This document shows positions 62,884 through 64,000 of a stretch of DNA of 64,000 nt, in pieces. The notes beneath the pieces are model-generated. The model ran no database searches and had not been told where the DNA came from. It saw only the letters and a list, made by a program, of their open reading frames with translations. A program made the position numbers and the translations under genes. Origin of the DNA: Acidithiobacillus ferridurans (GTDB lineage Bacteria; Pseudomonadota; Gammaproteobacteria; Acidithiobacillales; Acidithiobacillaceae); NCBI RefSeq assembly GCF_003966655.1, contig NZ_AP018795.1:1020001-1084000 (forward strand). Reading direction: 5' to 3'. Positions within the stretch are counted from its first letter, which is position 1. Each line of letters starts with the position of its first letter.

Positions 62884-64000
62884 GACTCATCCTCGGGGAC
62901 TTCCAGAAAGGGACGCTGGCCGACGATCTCCAGACCGAAGCCGCCGATACCACGGTATTGAAACTGACTGTCGCTGAGGACCACCGCCTGATGCACCCCC
63001 AGATCAGAGAGAATCTGGGCACCGATACCAAAGGTGCGCAGAACTCGTCCGGCGTCGCCTGCCTGACCAGGCCCCTTGGGCTTTTCAGGCAATGCGGCAA
63101 TCTCGCGCAGGAGTTCTTCGACACTCTCCTGATGGTGGAGATAGACCAGTACGCCACGACCTTCTGCAGCAATCCGCCGCAAGGCGATGACATTCGGGCT
63201 GGCTTCACCGGCGAAGAGATCATTCAGCGTTTTGCCAACCTGTACCCGTACCAGTACGGGTTCATCATGCGCTTCCAGGTCGCCAAGAACCAGGGCAAAA
63301 TGCGTTTCACGGGCGACCCAGTCACGATAAACGTGGAGTTCGAAGTCGCCATATGGGGTATGCCACGGGCCACTCGCCTCCCGCTGTACGATCCGCTCCC
63401 GTTCCAGGCGATAGCGGATCAGGTCGGCAATGGTGCCAATTTTGAGGCCATGGTCCGCAGCATAGGGGAGCAGGTCGGGCAAACGCGCCATTTCGCCGTC
63501 GGCATTGAGAATTTCGCAGATGACGCCAGCGGGTTTGCAGCCAGCCAGTCGCGCAAGGTCGACCGCTGCTTCGGTATGACCGGCGCGAACGAGTACGCCC
63601 CCGGGTTCTGCGGCCAGGGGGAAAATGTGACCGGGCATCACGATGTCCTCAGGGCCGGCGTCATCGGCAATGGCAGCCTGAACCGTCGCCGCGCGGTCGG
63701 CGGCGGAAATGCCGGTGGTGACACCGCGGGCGGCCTCAATCGAGACCGTGAACGCGGTGCTGAGGTTGGCAGTGTTATGCCCTACCATCTGCGGGAGACG
63801 CAATCGCTCGCAACGCTCACGGGTAAGCGGCAGGCACACCAGACCACGTCCCTGCGAAACCATGAAGTTGATGGCGGCGGGTGTCACAAACTCCGCCGCC
63901 ATGATCAGGTCACCTTCGTTTTCACGCCCCTCGTCGTCCATCAGAATCACCATTCGGCCGGCAGCGATGTCGGCGATGATCTCCTCTGCGGAACTTATAC
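62880..64000 (-). CDS. ribB: 3,4-dihydroxy-2-butanone 4-phosphate synthase with degenerate GTP cyclohydrolase II-like domain, partial
   Basis: The 5' end lies beyond the right edge; about 373 codons are visible. The N-terminal RibB domain is intact ([30 protein letters not shown], and [20 protein letters not shown]). The C-terminal half has the RibA fold outline ([47 protein letters not shown]) but lacks the three zinc cysteines of the CLTGDxFxSxRCDCG motif and the GRGIGL loop. It should therefore make the four-carbon unit but not open GTP. A separate ribA is expected elsewhere. Followed by ribH with ATGA overlap. Confidence 0.9.
   Translation of the reverse strand, partial: ISSAEEIIADIAAGRMVILMDDEGRENEGDLIMAAEFVTPAAINFMVSQGRGLVCLPLTRERCERLRLPQMVGHNTANLSTAFTVSIEAARGVTTGISAADRAATVQAAIADDAGPEDIVMPGHIFPLAAEPGGVLVRAGHTEAAVDLARLAGCKPAGVICEILNADGEMARLPDLLPYAADHGLKIGTIADLIRYRLERERIVQREASGPWHTPYGDFELHVYRDWVARETHFALVLGDLEAHDEPVLVRVQVGKTLNDLFAGEASPNVIALRRIAAEGRGVLVYLHHQESVEELLREIAALPEKPKGPGQAGDAGRVLRTFGIGAQILSDLGVHQAVVLSDSQFQYRGIGGFGLEIVGQRPFLEVPEDES

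Overview
The window looks like chromosome of an acidophilic, chemolithotrophic proteobacterium, most likely an Acidithiobacillus (A. ferrooxidans type). This is an inference from protein style and gene order. Supporting points are a proteobacterial translation superoperon, a Prx5-glutaredoxin hybrid peroxiredoxin beside glutathione reductase, a DsrE-like sulfur protein, zinc-binding forms of S4, S14 and L36, and a FadL-type porin with LolA (a Gram-negative envelope). It is almost entirely housekeeping DNA. No insertion sequence, prophage, CRISPR array or toxin-antitoxin pair was seen, and no gene-free stretch exceeds 300 bases. The longest intergenic regions are 7885-8144 and 57745-57960.

Left part (1-9767). 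A leftward run carries ftsK, lolA, a FadL-like porin, rarA (broken by a one-base frameshift in a 7-C run), serS, a Rof-like Rho inhibitor and an L,D-transpeptidase that leaves the window. Divergent from it are trxB, with a hairpin-containing leader, and an Smr-domain gene.

Middle part (9768-25928). A leftward ispD-ispF-truD-merR run faces rightward mfd-serB, then a prx-grx hybrid plus gor pair for glutathione-dependent peroxide defence. Leftward dsrE-hpt-mtnP (sulfur handling and purine/methylthio-nucleoside salvage), DUF948-ytxH and radC-dgkA-PAP2 follow, then rightward coaBC-dut.

Translation superoperon (57744 down to 26088, all on the minus strand). In transcription order: tRNA-Tyr, tRNA-Gly, tRNA-Thr, tufB, tRNA-Trp, secE, nusG, rplKAJL, rpoBC, rpsLG, fusA, tufA, the S10 operon, the spc operon (with adk and infA inserted after secY), rpmJ and the alpha operon, closed by an intrinsic terminator at about 26036-26063. 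Internal signals seen are a strong tRNA promoter, an L10-type leader before rplJ, a hairpin between rplL and rpoB, and a textbook promoter before rpsL whose -35 sits in the loop of a perfect inverted repeat.

Right part (57745-64000). An OmpA-like outer-membrane protein, ubiB and a LapA-domain protein run rightward. A Sel1-repeat protein, a DUF2934 protein, nusB, ribH and a ribB-type gene with a degenerate GTP cyclohydrolase II half (cut by the right edge) run leftward.

I found no clearly new multi-gene system. The best leads are the rarA frameshift, a MerR regulator with an unusual residue at the metal-selectivity position, the degenerate RibBA, the zinc-form translation proteins, and several leader or promoter structures.
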